In this document: in pieces, positions 1 through 8,244 of the stretch
Layout of the letters: each line of letters opens with the position of its first letter
Position numbering within the stretch: the stretch's first letter is position 1
Origin: DAISIK01 sp036822055
GTDB taxonomy: Bacteria > Verrucomicrobiota > Verrucomicrobiia > Opitutales > Puniceicoccaceae
Reading direction: 5' to 3'
Assembly: GCA_036822055.1 (NCBI GenBank)
Contig: DAISIK010000024.1
Location: forward strand, 1 to 46,098
Length of the DNA: 46,098 nt
The notes under the pieces: model-generated
Database searches by the model: none
What the model was told of the DNA's origin: nothing
Seen by the model: only the letters and a program-made list of their open reading frames with translations
Program-made: the position numbers and the translations under genes

Positions 1-102
1 TTTCGGACCTCGGACTGACCGAGCAGGCGGGTTCTCATCGCGCATGAAAGGACTTTTCATACCTTGGCCTCATTTATCAACTACCTCAGCGGGACCTTTT
101 GC

Positions 103-702
103 CTAATTGGTCTTCACAGCCTCAAGGATTTTTTCCGGCTCAAGGCGCACCCGGTAATCTTCGTCAACGTGGGCGAAGCGGATGATCCCATCGGTGCCGA
201 CGACATAAACTGCCGGGTGCGGAAGCAGGTGATGGGTCTCACCGGAGGCAGCTTCGAGATCGATTTGGTATTCGTTCTTATATTTGGAAACAAGTTCGGC
301 TGGAACCTCGAAGGTAATCCCAAAGGCAGTAGCGGTTTCCATACGGCTGTCTGAAAGGAGGGTGTAGCCAAGGGCATCCCGATTAGGAGTTTCGGCAATC
401 TTCGAGGGTTGATCAGCGCTGATCGCCAGAATCTGGAAGCCGGAGTCGAGAATGTCCTTTTCGATTTCAACAAGAGATGAGAGATGGCGGGTGCAGTAGG
501 GGCACCAACCGCCTCGATAAAAGATGAGTACTGCGGGCTTGCTTTGAAACAAGTCGGTGAGCTTGATCGCGCCTCCAACCTCATTGTAGAGCGTTGTGTC
601 GGGAACCGGATCGCCCACCTTGAGTGGCGCAGCTAGAAGCTTGCCGCTGAGGGTCGAGAGAAGTAGAAAGAGGAGGAAAAATACTTTCACGGTTTTTATC
701 AA
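103..702 (-). CDS. secreted peroxiredoxin-like protein (AhpC/TSA, thioredoxin fold)
   Basis: Thiol peroxidase-like protein, expected to reduce peroxides using a cysteine. A hydrophobic signal peptide covers about residues 5-24 with a likely cleavage after LLA, so it should act outside the cytoplasm. The thioredoxin fold begins near residue 28, and the motif GGWCPYC places cysteines at 67 and 70, as in the PRX-like branch of the AhpC/TSA family where the first is the peroxidatic one. Length (199 residues) fits the family plus signal peptide. The longest start is TTG at 702; a GTG at 690, directly before the signal core, is equally possible. No Shine-Dalgarno decides it. It appears to stand alone, and its physiological substrate cannot be told from the sequence. 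Confidence 0.85.
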   Translation of the reverse strand: MIKTVKVFFLLFLLLSTLSGKLLAAPLKVGDPVPDTTLYNEVGGAIKLTDLFQSKPAVLIFYRGGWCPYCTRHLSSLVEIEKDILDSGFQILAISADQPSKIAETPNRDALGYTLLSDSRMETATAFGITFEVPAELVSKYKNEYQIDLEAASGETHHLLPHPAVYVVGTDGIIRFAHVDEDYRVRLEPEKILEAVKTN

Positions 703-1506
703 TTTGGGTTGCTGGAGACAAGAGCCCTGCGGGTACTGGCGCCCGTCACGAAAGGAGTCCCGACCGTGGGCCTAGACCGAAAGGACGATGACATTCCAAA
801 CTCTGAAGCAAGGAACCCTGATCAGCAACACCATTTCGATCGTCACGTAAAAAGCGCTTTGGTTTATGCCGCGAGAAATCACTCGACGTTGGTGCAGTCC
901 AAAGGTTTCGGATTGTCCGGCAAGTGCGGGTCATGCGTCCCAATCAGAATCAGATCCGATGGTTTGATGATCCCAATCAGTTTCACTGCGGAGACCCAAG
1001 GGGGGAATCTAAAAATGGATCCCTCCAAGAGCCGATCGAAGGAGGACCTTATAAAAACGTTTGAAGTCCTGAGCCGAAAAATCTCGGGCTTGAGGCAATT
1101 TATAAATTACCGATTGTTGGTGTGAATGGACGAATCCAAAAATAGTCGGCATCCTACGTTTCACAATCGATCCGACAGGCTAGATGGGCGGAAGGGCCAG
1201 CCACGGTCTCACTCAAATTCCCGAGTGAGAAAGTTGTGCAAGCCGCTAGAGCTCGGCATTCCAGTACCTTTAGACGGTGCCGGGGTCGACCAGGCGCAGC
1301 GGTTCGCCCCAGGGAGTCGATTGATCCCCTGCCGCTGAAATGCTTCGTAAATTTGATTCCCCTGGGTCATACTTTCGTCTTGCATTTACCGGCGAATTTC
1401 CCGATTCTAACCCTTTGCTCCGATTCGGTTTCGGAGTAATTCCCTTAATCAAAACACTAACCTCGAACCCGCCCCACCTTTGTGTGGCGGTCCAACAACC
1501 TACTAT
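703..1506. other. 804-bp gap upstream of rpsA with hairpins, no convincing gene
   Basis: No reading frame here has a family signature. A 139-codon plus-strand frame at 709-1125 has unnatural composition. On the minus strand a start-less frame, roughly 1105 down to the stop at 874-876, has a more protein-like composition and could be a decayed gene end. Two perfect hairpins lie ahead of rpsA: TCTCACTC at 1207-1214 pairs with GAGTGAGA at 1223-1230, and CTCCGA at 1418-1423 pairs with TCGGAG at 1431-1436. The second lies within 90 bases of the rpsA start, so it could be in a 5' leader. I could not match the region to tmRNA, SRP RNA or 6S RNA. Confidence 0.5.
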
Positions 1507-3165
1507 ATGAGTTCCGTAATGGAAGAATTGCTGTCTTCGAGCAAAATGCAACAGCTCGATGAAGGCGCCATCATCAAAGCCACCATCATTGAAATCCGCC
1601 CGACCGAAGTTTGCGTCGACATTGGCGGAAAGTCCGAAGCAAGCATCCCGGCAATCGAGTTTTTCGACACGGGTGAGCTTGAAATCGGTTCCGAAATCGA
1701 GGTCTTCCTTGAGAAGCTTGAAGATCGCGACGGCAATCCCATCGTTTCTTTCGACAAGGCTGAGCAAAAGAAGAATTGGGAGAAAATCCTCACTCGCTGT
1801 GAGGAAGGCTCGATCATCCCCGGCAGAGTCAAAGCCAAGGTCAAAGGCGGTCTCATCATCAGCATCGGGGTCGACTCTTTCCTGCCATCCTCGCAGATCG
1901 ACATCCAACCACCCAAGAACCTCGACCAATACGTTGGTCAAACTTACGACTTTAAGGTCATCAAGATCAACACGGACCGGAAAAACATCGTGGTTTCCCG
2001 TCGCGAACTCATCGAGGAGCAGCGAATGGAGAAGCGGAGACTGCTCCTTGAGGAGGTCAAACCAGGAGACACTCGCCGAGGCTTAGTGAAGAACATTACC
2101 GACTATGGGGCCTTCATTGATTTGGACGGCCTCGATGGACTGCTTCACATTACCGATATGAGCTGGGGTCGTATTTCACACCCAAGCGAAATGTTGAAGA
2201 CTGGGGAAGAGGTCGATGTGATGATCCTCGACGTCGACCGCGACCGGGAGCGCGTCTCACTCGGTCTCAAGCAGCTTAACTCTAACCCTTGGGACAATAT
2301 CGAACGGAAGTTTCCGGTCGGGGGCAAAGTCCGCGGCAAGGTTGTCAACCTGGTCAACTATGGTGCCTTCATTGAACTCGAAGAAGGCGTCGAAGGTCTG
2401 GTCCACATCACCGAAATTTCCTGGACCAAACGGATCAACAAACCCGGTGAGGTTCTCAAGGTCGGAGAAGAAGTCGATGCCGTGGTGCTCGGCATCCAGA
2501 AAGACGAGCAGAAGATTTCCCTTGGACTGCGTCAGCTCGAAACCAACCCATGGGAAATGGCTCCCCACAACTATCCGATCGGTGCTCACGTCCAGGGCAA
2601 GGTCCGCAACCTTACCAACTATGGTGCCTTCATTGAGCTCGAAGAGGGGATTGACGGGATGGTTCACGTCTCCGACATGAGCTGGACGAAGAAGATCATC
2701 CACCCTTCGGAGGCCGTTAAGAAGGGTGATGAGGTCGACGCCATTGTTCTCGACGTGGATGTTCGCAACCAGCGGATCTCGCTTGGGATGAAGCAACTCT
2801 CCGAGGATCCTTGGTCGATCATCAATCAACACTTCAAGATCGGTGATGTCGTCTCGGGTAAGGTCGTCAAGATCACCAATTACGGGGCCTTCATCCAACT
2901 CGAACATGATGTGGATGGACTCGTTCACATTTCCCAAATTTCAGAAGACCGGATTGAAAAGGTTAAGGACGTCCTTCAAATCGACCAGGAAGTCCAAGCC
3001 CGTGTCATCAAGATTGACCGCGACGACCGTCGCATTGGGCTCTCGATCAAAGCGGCCGAGTACAGCGAGGAGCAGATTGCTGCCGAGGCCGCTGCCTACG
3101 ATGCACTCCGGAGCGAAGATGACCTCACCTCCCTGGGGGATCTTCTCGACCAGGCTGGAACCTGA
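1507..3165 (+). CDS. rpsA: 30S ribosomal protein S1
   Basis: Ribosomal protein that binds mRNA on the 30S subunit and helps load weakly structured or leader-poor messages. Six S1 (OB-fold) repeats are visible at about residues 19-85, 102-167, 187-256, 272-341, 357-426 and 444-514. The last four carry the characteristic NYGAFI or DYGAFI strand followed by a GLVHI-like strand. Length is 552 residues, as in E. coli. The open frame extends upstream to a TTG at 1480, but the protein similarity begins at MSSVMEELL, so ATG 1507 is chosen; ATG 1519 is an alternative. No Shine-Dalgarno precedes it, which is common for rpsA and fits known S1 autoregulation in E. coli. It is followed by a strong terminator and appears monocistronic. 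Confidence 0.95.
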   Translation: MSSVMEELLSSSKMQQLDEGAIIKATIIEIRPTEVCVDIGGKSEASIPAIEFFDTGELEIGSEIEVFLEKLEDRDGNPIVSFDKAEQKKNWEKILTRCEEGSIIPGRVKAKVKGGLIISIGVDSFLPSSQIDIQPPKNLDQYVGQTYDFKVIKINTDRKNIVVSRRELIEEQRMEKRRLLLEEVKPGDTRRGLVKNITDYGAFIDLDGLDGLLHITDMSWGRISHPSEMLKTGEEVDVMILDVDRDRERVSLGLKQLNSNPWDNIERKFPVGGKVRGKVVNLVNYGAFIELEEGVEGLVHITEISWTKRINKPGEVLKVGEEVDAVVLGIQKDEQKISLGLRQLETNPWEMAPHNYPIGAHVQGKVRNLTNYGAFIELEEGIDGMVHVSDMSWTKKIIHPSEAVKKGDEVDAIVLDVDVRNQRISLGMKQLSEDPWSIINQHFKIGDVVSGKVVKITNYGAFIQLEHDVDGLVHISQISEDRIEKVKDVLQIDQEVQARVIKIDRDDRRIGLSIKAAEYSEEQIAAEAAAYDALRSEDDLTSLGDLLDQAGT

Positions 3166-3187
3166 GTCACGAGTAAACTTCAATACC

Positions 3188-3223
3188 AAAAAAAGACCGC
3201 CGGTTTTCCAGCGGTCTTTTTTT
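3188..3223. terminator. bidirectional rho-independent terminator
   Basis: A 13-base arm at 3188-3200 (seven A then GACCGC) pairs perfectly with GCGGTC plus seven T at 3211-3223 around a 10-base loop. The A/T runs on both sides let it stop rpsA from the left and the reductase gene from the right. The two genes converge on it. Confidence 0.93.
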
Positions 3224-3239
3224 GGCCATCTCAATCGGC

Positions 3240-3809
3240 CTAACCCAACTTCGTCGCAATTTCGACTACTGCTTTCAGAACCGGTTCGACCCCGCTTCGG
3301 AGCTCGGCGACTTGATCAGTCGGGCTAGGCTTCCCCTCGATTATCTCGTGGGCCGAACGCATGGAGTACTGCTGAGAAGGGATCAACATATTCAAGTTTC
3401 CAAGAATATCCCGCAGGTGATTCAAGCCACGCATTCCACCCAGACCGCCCGGCGACGCACTCAATAAACCGGCAACCTTCTTTTCAAAAATAGGTGCACC
3501 CACTCGATTCCTCGCCCTGGACAACCAGTCAATGGTGTTCTTGAGGAGAGGCGTTAACGATGCGTTATACTCGGGTGAGACAAAGATCAGCGCTCCGGCT
3601 TCCGAAAACCGCCTTGCCAGAGCAAGCAGGTCTTCCGGCAGGCCCTCTGCCTCAATCTCGGCGTCGTAGAGCGGCAAATACTTGTATGCTTCAGGTTCGA
3701 TCAAATCCGGTTCTTGACCCATCTCAAGCAGGAGGCGTTCGACCACCCTGGCCAGGGCGAAGTTATAGGAGCCCTTGCGGGTGCTACCGGAGAGGATTGC
3801 TATTTTCAT
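3240..3809 (-). CDS. NADPH-dependent FMN reductase / quinone reductase family
   Basis: Flavodoxin-fold oxidoreductase that uses bound FMN and NAD(P)H to reduce flavins, quinones, azo dyes or metal oxyanions. The FMN phosphate loop is GSTRKGS at residues 8-14, and SPEYN at 78-82 followed by a KNTIDWLSR stretch is the second flavin-contact motif of the family (ChrR, YieF, ArsH relatives). Length 189 is typical. It lies about 150 bp downstream of the pirin gene on the same strand, and its own upstream region lacks the palindrome found before marR, so it is either read through from that locus or separately controlled. The context suggests quinone or electrophile detoxification; the exact substrate is inference. 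Confidence 0.85.
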   Translation of the reverse strand: MKIAILSGSTRKGSYNFALARVVERLLLEMGQEPDLIEPEAYKYLPLYDAEIEAEGLPEDLLALARRFSEAGALIFVSPEYNASLTPLLKNTIDWLSRARNRVGAPIFEKKVAGLLSASPGGLGGMRGLNHLRDILGNLNMLIPSQQYSMRSAHEIIEGKPSPTDQVAELRSGVEPVLKAVVEIATKLG

Positions 3810-3963
3810 CGGTGTTATTGGTTGGGTTATTGTTTAAAAAGAATGGTCTACTCTTCGAACCGTGGACGGAAGGAGGCTGCGCACGGTTACGACTCGTGGA
3901 TGATGCGGCACACCTTCCGAGATGGTCAAAGAAGTTCATCGCAGATGGTCTCCAACACCGAGC

Positions 3964-4692
3964 CTACTCTTGGATGAGAACCTGAAACAAAATCAGTTCA
4001 GCAGCAAGGTTCGCCTGGAGTTGTAAATCAAACCCGGAAGGGAGGATTACTGAATCACCCTCACGCAGGACGAGATGATCAACTTCAATTTCCCCGGAGA
4101 CAACCTGGAGCCATCCTTCTCGATTCTCCTCCACTCTCCGCCGAATCGACCCTTGCGGCGCCAGACTGGCAGTCGACAGCCTTACATCCTGGCGAATCCG
4201 GATGGCTGCGTCATCTGAGCCGGACAGTACTTCTTCCCATCCATCAGCCACCCCGCGACCGAGCCTCCGGTGGCGAGCATAAGCTGGTGGGTATCCCTTT
4301 TGATCGGGCTCAATCCAGATCTGCAAAAAGTGGACAGGCTCATCGGTGGCAGGATTAAACTCACTGTGGACCACCCCCGTACCAGCGCTCATGTACTGGA
4401 CATCGCCAGCTTCCAGGAGATCGCCATTTCCAAGGTTGTCCCGGTGTTGCAGTTGCCCCGAATAGACGAGGGAGATGATTTCCATATCACGGTGGGGGTG
4501 TGCACCAAATCCCCGACCCCCTTCCACACGGTCATCATTGATGACTCGCAGGGGCCCGAAACCCATGCGGTTTGGATTTTGAAAAGATCCAAAAGAGAAG
4601 GAATGCCAGCTTTTCAACCAACCCAGATCGGTGCTTCCGCGCTCCTCCCCTCGATAAACGGTGTTTAAAGTATTTCTTTGCATAGTTTTCAA
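3964..4692 (-). CDS. pirin family protein (quercetinase type)
   Basis: Bicupin protein of the pirin family; E. coli YhhW is a quercetin 2,3-dioxygenase. The metal ligands are present with the same spacing as in YhhW: H65, H67, H109 and E111, in the motifs AHPHRD and GVVHSEF. The C-terminal cupin (about 150-242) is more divergent, as usual. Length 242 matches the short bacterial members. The start ATG at 4692 lies only 5 bp after the marR stop, so the two are almost certainly co-transcribed. MarR-type control of pirin genes is known in quinone or electrophile responses. Enzyme activity on flavonoids or quinones is inferred from family membership. Confidence 0.9.
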   Translation of the reverse strand: MKTMQRNTLNTVYRGEERGSTDLGWLKSWHSFSFGSFQNPNRMGFGPLRVINDDRVEGGRGFGAHPHRDMEIISLVYSGQLQHRDNLGNGDLLEAGDVQYMSAGTGVVHSEFNPATDEPVHFLQIWIEPDQKGYPPAYARHRRLGRGVADGWEEVLSGSDDAAIRIRQDVRLSTASLAPQGSIRRRVEENREGWLQVVSGEIEVDHLVLREGDSVILPSGFDLQLQANLAAELILFQVLIQE

Positions 4693-4697
4693 ATGTC

Positions 4698-5171
4698 CTA
4701 CCTAACTGCTTTAAAACTCTCTGCCGACGGACGTTGGGAAAATTCATGTTGAGTTGCCCGCTTACGAAGTTTTTCCAACAGCTTTATCAACATCCGCCGA
4801 TCATCTGCTTCCAATACGTTAAAAATCTCTTCGAGGCGATCAGCATGGCGAGGAAAAGCCTTCTCAATGCGCCGCTGTCCGCTCTCCGTGAGATTCACCA
4901 CTACCTTTCTGCCATCGGAGGAATGAGCAACCCGCTCGACCTGACCGAGAGCAACCAACCGATCAATGGCTGTCGAGATTGACCCCGAAGTCAGGAGAAC
5001 CTTGCGACCCAGCCGGTTTACTTCCTGTGGACCCAAGTTGAGGAGTGCTTCTAAAACCGCGAAATCGCTTGAGTTCCGAAACCCCTCCATCCCAATACTG
5101 CGGCGATCAACCTCTTCCAAAGCTTTCCAAGTTCGCCACAAAGCGAGGTAAATTGAAACTCCTTTGACCAT
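4698..5171 (-). CDS. MarR family transcriptional regulator
   Basis: Winged helix-turn-helix repressor of 157 residues. The DNA-binding region lies at about residues 35-100: the stretch LLTSGSISTAIDRLVALG is the recognition helix area, and the wing carries SSDGRKVVVNLTESG, the typical DxR wing motif. N- and C-terminal helices would form the dimer interface. It is first in a two-gene unit with pirin (5-bp gap). A perfect palindrome 22 bp upstream of its start (5194-5211) is a probable self-operator. The C-terminal tail is polar and unusual. No conserved redox cysteine of the OhrR type is visible, so ligand sensing by a small phenolic or quinone is more likely than thiol oxidation (inference). 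Confidence 0.92.
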   Translation of the reverse strand: MVKGVSIYLALWRTWKALEEVDRRSIGMEGFRNSSDFAVLEALLNLGPQEVNRLGRKVLLTSGSISTAIDRLVALGQVERVAHSSDGRKVVVNLTESGQRRIEKAFPRHADRLEEIFNVLEADDRRMLIKLLEKLRKRATQHEFSQRPSAESFKAVR

Positions 5172-5193
5172 ATCCTTTGAACCTAATCCAAAT

Positions 5194-5211
5194 TATCTTG
5201 ATATCAAGATA
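5194..5211. promoter_or_regulatory. 18-bp palindromic operator for the MarR regulator
   Basis: TATCTTGATATCAAGATA is a perfect 18-bp palindrome just upstream of marR. Its size, AT-rich symmetry and half-site resemble known MarR-family boxes, including MhqR-type sites. It overlaps a possible minus-strand -10 element, GATAAT (read from 5197 to 5192), so binding would block transcription. No second copy was seen in the window. Confidence 0.8.
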
Positions 5212-5286
5212 TTCCTGACGATTTTTCACACCCAGTAACCGTCTGGTTTCGTGTATCCTGTCGGACAAGCATCAGTCCCGCGAAGG

Positions 5287-5397
5287 GATCAAAACTGCGC
5301 TCACCCTGCCCGGGTCAGGGCTTTCGAGGCCTGACTACCCCGTTAGGACGCCCAGACTACGCTGCAAAAGAGCGTTTGATCAACAATCCCGGTTGTT
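5287..5397. other. inverted-repeat-rich element, possible structured RNA
   Basis: Outer arms GATCAAA (5287-5293) and CGCTC (5298-5302) pair with TTTGATC (5375-5381) and GAGCG (5370-5374), leaving a 4-base bulge at 5294-5297. Inside, GTCAGG (5314-5319) pairs with CCTGAC (5330-5335). Directly after it AACAA (5382-5386) pairs with TTGTT (5393-5397). It lies between marR and the end of the YyaL gene. It has no T run typical of a terminator and matches no riboswitch core I know. It could be a small RNA, a 3' UTR element or a repeat unit. Confidence 0.45.
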
Positions 5398-5408
5398 TCA
5401 TCCCGACT

Positions 5409-7448
5409 CTAGCCCCCTAGCAATACCGCACATTGCTCAAGGGAGTCAGTTGGTTCGAGGCAGGTTGTTCCGATGCAGACTTGGAATCGACCTGGGGTGG
5501 CCGCATCAAATAGCGGGAAAACACCCCTCCATGGAAGTCTTGCCAAAACAGCCATCAGCTCCGGCGCGTCGTCTTTCTGCTTGAATTTTAAGACGGGTAC
5601 CCCGACAGCCTCCAAGGCCAAACCAGCAAGTGCGTGGCTCACCCCGCTAGGGACCTTTAAAGCGAATTCGGAGTAGATAAGACGAAGACCCGCCAGAGCC
5701 GCCGCGTATCTAGCATCTCCGCTCAGAGCATAGAGGTCCCGCAACCCACACAAAAAGGCGCTATTCCCGGAGGGCACTGCATTGTCGTACCAATCCCGAC
5801 GCCTTATCAGCAACGGCTCCGCATCAAACGGGATCGAATATAACCCTGCTTCCCCATCCGAGAAGTTTTCAAGGATTCGGTCCATGAGCTTCCGCCCCTT
5901 CTCCACATAGAACCTCCCCAACTCCACATCGACGAGCGGTGCCGATCTCGCAAGCGAGAGGAGAGCTTCCACCATATAAGCCTGATCTTCCAGAAAAACT
6001 TCCAAACGAGTCTCTCCCTCGGGATACCAAACGGATCTCAATATGCCACGTTCCTCGGTAAAGGTTTCCTCGATCCAACCTGCGAGGTTACGACCCATTT
6101 CGAACCAATCCTTTCGACCGAAGGCAAAGGCAGCATCTGCCAATCCCCGAACCACCAATGCATTCCATCCGGCTATTCGCTTTCCATCCAGACCGGGGCG
6201 CCCCCGCTCTTCCCGAACGCGCAACAGGCGGGCACGCACCTCGGCGAACTGAGGATGGACGGCGGCCTCGGCCTCCCGCATGCTCAAGTGGTTCCACCCA
6301 TGCTCAAAGTTACCCTCCGCCTTCAATCCAAAGACCTCCGCCGCCCGCTTGGTTACCCCGGGGACTTCCTTCTCGAGAGGAGCCAAAGCCTGCCCTAGCT
6401 CCGAAGTAGTCCAGCAATAAAACCGGCCCTCCCCTCCTGGGCTGTCAGCGTCCAGGGCCGAGGCGTAACCACTTGCCGGACCTCCCCCATCGGTCTCTGA
6501 GCCCCGCATCTCGCGCTCCAGCCAATCGATCGTACCCTCAGTTGCGAGGCGGAACCATTCCTTCGGGTAACGTGTGTATGCCCGAGCCATAATCGAGAGC
6601 CACTGTCCGTTGTCGTAGAGCATCTTCTCGAAGTGGGGAATCGTCCAATTCGAGTCGACACAGTAGCGGAAAATCCCGCCGCCCACCTGGTCGTACAAAC
6701 CAGAACGGCAGATTGCCTCGAGAGAGAACGGAATCACGAGATCCAGCTTACCCGCCAAGCCTGCATCCGCCGCCACCGACCTTGAACTGCGCATCGAAAG
6801 GCAATAATCAAACAACATCGTCTGTGGGAACTTGGGTGCTCCGCCAAAACCTCCTCCCGAAGAGTCAAAACTATCCAGGACCTGTTTGAGGCCGTCCAGC
6901 AATACCCGCGGCCGCCACTCGGTCTCCGCATCCCCGCTCAGGCGGCCCATATGCTCCAAATTCATGAGAATGTTCGAGGCATTTTCCTCGAGTTCTCCCC
7001 GCTTTCTTCGGAAATAATCCGAAATCCTGAGCAAGAGTTGGGGCCATGGAATCATTCCATTTCCGCGATCCTCCGGTGGAAAATAGGTACCTCCGAAAAA
7101 CGGCCTCTTATCTGGCAAACAGAAAACATTGAGCGGCCAGCCCCCATTCCCCTGTATCATCTGGACCGCCTCCATGTAGATGCTATCCACGTCCGGCCGC
7201 TCCTCCCGATCCACCTTAATGCAGACGAAGTGAGCATTCATGAGATCCGCGATATCAGGATCTTCAAAGGACTCTCGCTCCATCACATGGCACCAGTGAC
7301 AACTGGAATAGCCAATTGAAACCAAAACAGGCCGGTCCGAAGCCTTCGCCTCCTCAAAGGCAGCCTCTCCCCACGGTCTCCAATGAACAGGATTTGAAGC
7401 GTGCTGACGCAGGTAGAGACTCAGTTCGTCACCCAGGAGATTGCCCAT
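5409..7448 (-). CDS. thioredoxin domain-containing protein, YyaL/SSP411 family (DUF255)
   Basis: Large (679 residues) conserved protein of the YyaL family (human relative SPATA20). The N-terminal 160 residues form a thioredoxin-like domain with the redox motif C50-H-W-C53 in CHWCHVM, preceded by the family hallmark HASNPVHW at 16-23. GGWPLNVF and GGTYFPP follow. The rest (about 190-670) is an alpha/alpha-toroid similar to cellobiose or N-acylglucosamine 2-epimerases, with HFEKMLYDN visible. No signal peptide, so cytosolic. Length matches the family. Its function is not settled: a glycan-modifying or thiol-redox role has been suggested. It follows rsmG by 62 bp on the same strand. Confidence 0.9.
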   Translation of the reverse strand: MGNLLGDELSLYLRQHASNPVHWRPWGEAAFEEAKASDRPVLVSIGYSSCHWCHVMERESFEDPDIADLMNAHFVCIKVDREERPDVDSIYMEAVQMIQGNGGWPLNVFCLPDKRPFFGGTYFPPEDRGNGMIPWPQLLLRISDYFRRKRGELEENASNILMNLEHMGRLSGDAETEWRPRVLLDGLKQVLDSFDSSGGGFGGAPKFPQTMLFDYCLSMRSSRSVAADAGLAGKLDLVIPFSLEAICRSGLYDQVGGGIFRYCVDSNWTIPHFEKMLYDNGQWLSIMARAYTRYPKEWFRLATEGTIDWLEREMRGSETDGGGPASGYASALDADSPGGEGRFYCWTTSELGQALAPLEKEVPGVTKRAAEVFGLKAEGNFEHGWNHLSMREAEAAVHPQFAEVRARLLRVREERGRPGLDGKRIAGWNALVVRGLADAAFAFGRKDWFEMGRNLAGWIEETFTEERGILRSVWYPEGETRLEVFLEDQAYMVEALLSLARSAPLVDVELGRFYVEKGRKLMDRILENFSDGEAGLYSIPFDAEPLLIRRRDWYDNAVPSGNSAFLCGLRDLYALSGDARYAAALAGLRLIYSEFALKVPSGVSHALAGLALEAVGVPVLKFKQKDDAPELMAVLARLPWRGVFPLFDAATPGRFQVCIGTTCLEPTDSLEQCAVLLGG

Positions 7449-7510
7449 AGTTGCAGCAAAACCAACCCACCATTCAGGTCAAGCACGGCGTTGGCCGGGG
7501 GACTTGAGCA

Positions 7511-8161
7511 TCAGGACTTCCCCGACCTCGGGCGGATCAGCTTCCGTGTGGGCAGGTGAATTACCGCTTTATCCTCCTGACTTTCATCCTCGCAAAGCTC
7601 CGAGAGGGCCCATGCTTTCCAGCCAGACAGCCCCAGCCCATTCAATTCCTCTGCGTAGTTCCCGCCTTTCAAATAATAAATCCCTTCTCCATCCCAAGCC
7701 CGGTGGTTGAGAAGATGTTTTGTCCATCCGATAAAGCGATCGAAGTCTGCCACCGCCCGACCCGTGACGATTTCGAAGGGTCCCCTCACCGCCTCTGCTC
7801 GAGCATGGACGACCTTCACGTTGGATAAGCCCAGCTCCCCGGCAATAGCCTCAATCGCGCGCAACTTTTTCCCGACCGAATCGATCATGGTAAACGTCCA
7901 GGCTGGGAACCGTATGGCCAGGGGCAATCCTGGCAATCCCCCTCCGCATCCGACATCAGCGACCCGGAGCGAGTCCGCATTTTTCGGCAGAATCTCGCCC
8001 ACTCGGTAACAGGGATGAAGGTGTCGACTCCAGAGTTCATCAACTGACTTCCGCGAAACGAGGTTGATACTCTGGTTCCACCTCCTCAAATGCTCCTCTA
8101 GCAGCAAGAGCAGTTCTCGATCTTTTAAGGGGATGGCCTCACATTTCATCAGTCTCTTCAT
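7511..8161 (-). CDS. rsmG: 16S rRNA (guanine527-N7)-methyltransferase
   Basis: Methylates N7 of G527 in 16S rRNA using S-adenosylmethionine (formerly GidB). The SAM-binding loop is DVGCGGGLPG at residues 69-78. The upstream NLVSR segment (33-37) and the downstream acidic ligand in MIDSVGKK are also as in the family. Length 216 is typical. Loss of this enzyme gives low-level streptomycin resistance in other bacteria. It is upstream of the YyaL gene and divergent from the photolyase gene. In many bacteria rsmG lies near the origin beside mnmG or parAB, but not here. Confidence 0.93.
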   Translation of the reverse strand: MKRLMKCEAIPLKDRELLLLLEEHLRRWNQSINLVSRKSVDELWSRHLHPCYRVGEILPKNADSLRVADVGCGGGLPGLPLAIRFPAWTFTMIDSVGKKLRAIEAIAGELGLSNVKVVHARAEAVRGPFEIVTGRAVADFDRFIGWTKHLLNHRAWDGEGIYYLKGGNYAEELNGLGLSGWKAWALSELCEDESQEDKAVIHLPTRKLIRPRSGKS

Positions 8162-8244
8162 GAGCTAGTTTTCCTCCCAAATCCAGATACCATTTCTACC
8201 TTCTCAAACTTGCTAAAATCGCTTGAAGCTCTCCACTACTTCTT

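Noticed and set aside
709..1125. 139-codon frame in the gap
   Set aside because: Unnatural composition, no family signal, no ribosome-binding site.
1178..1206. GGCGGAAGG..AGCCA motif resembling the SRP RNA core
   Set aside because: Flanking bases do not pair into the SRP domain IV stem.
2257..2937. 226-codon antisense frame inside rpsA
   Set aside because: Mirror of the repeated S1 domains; the plus-strand protein is certain.
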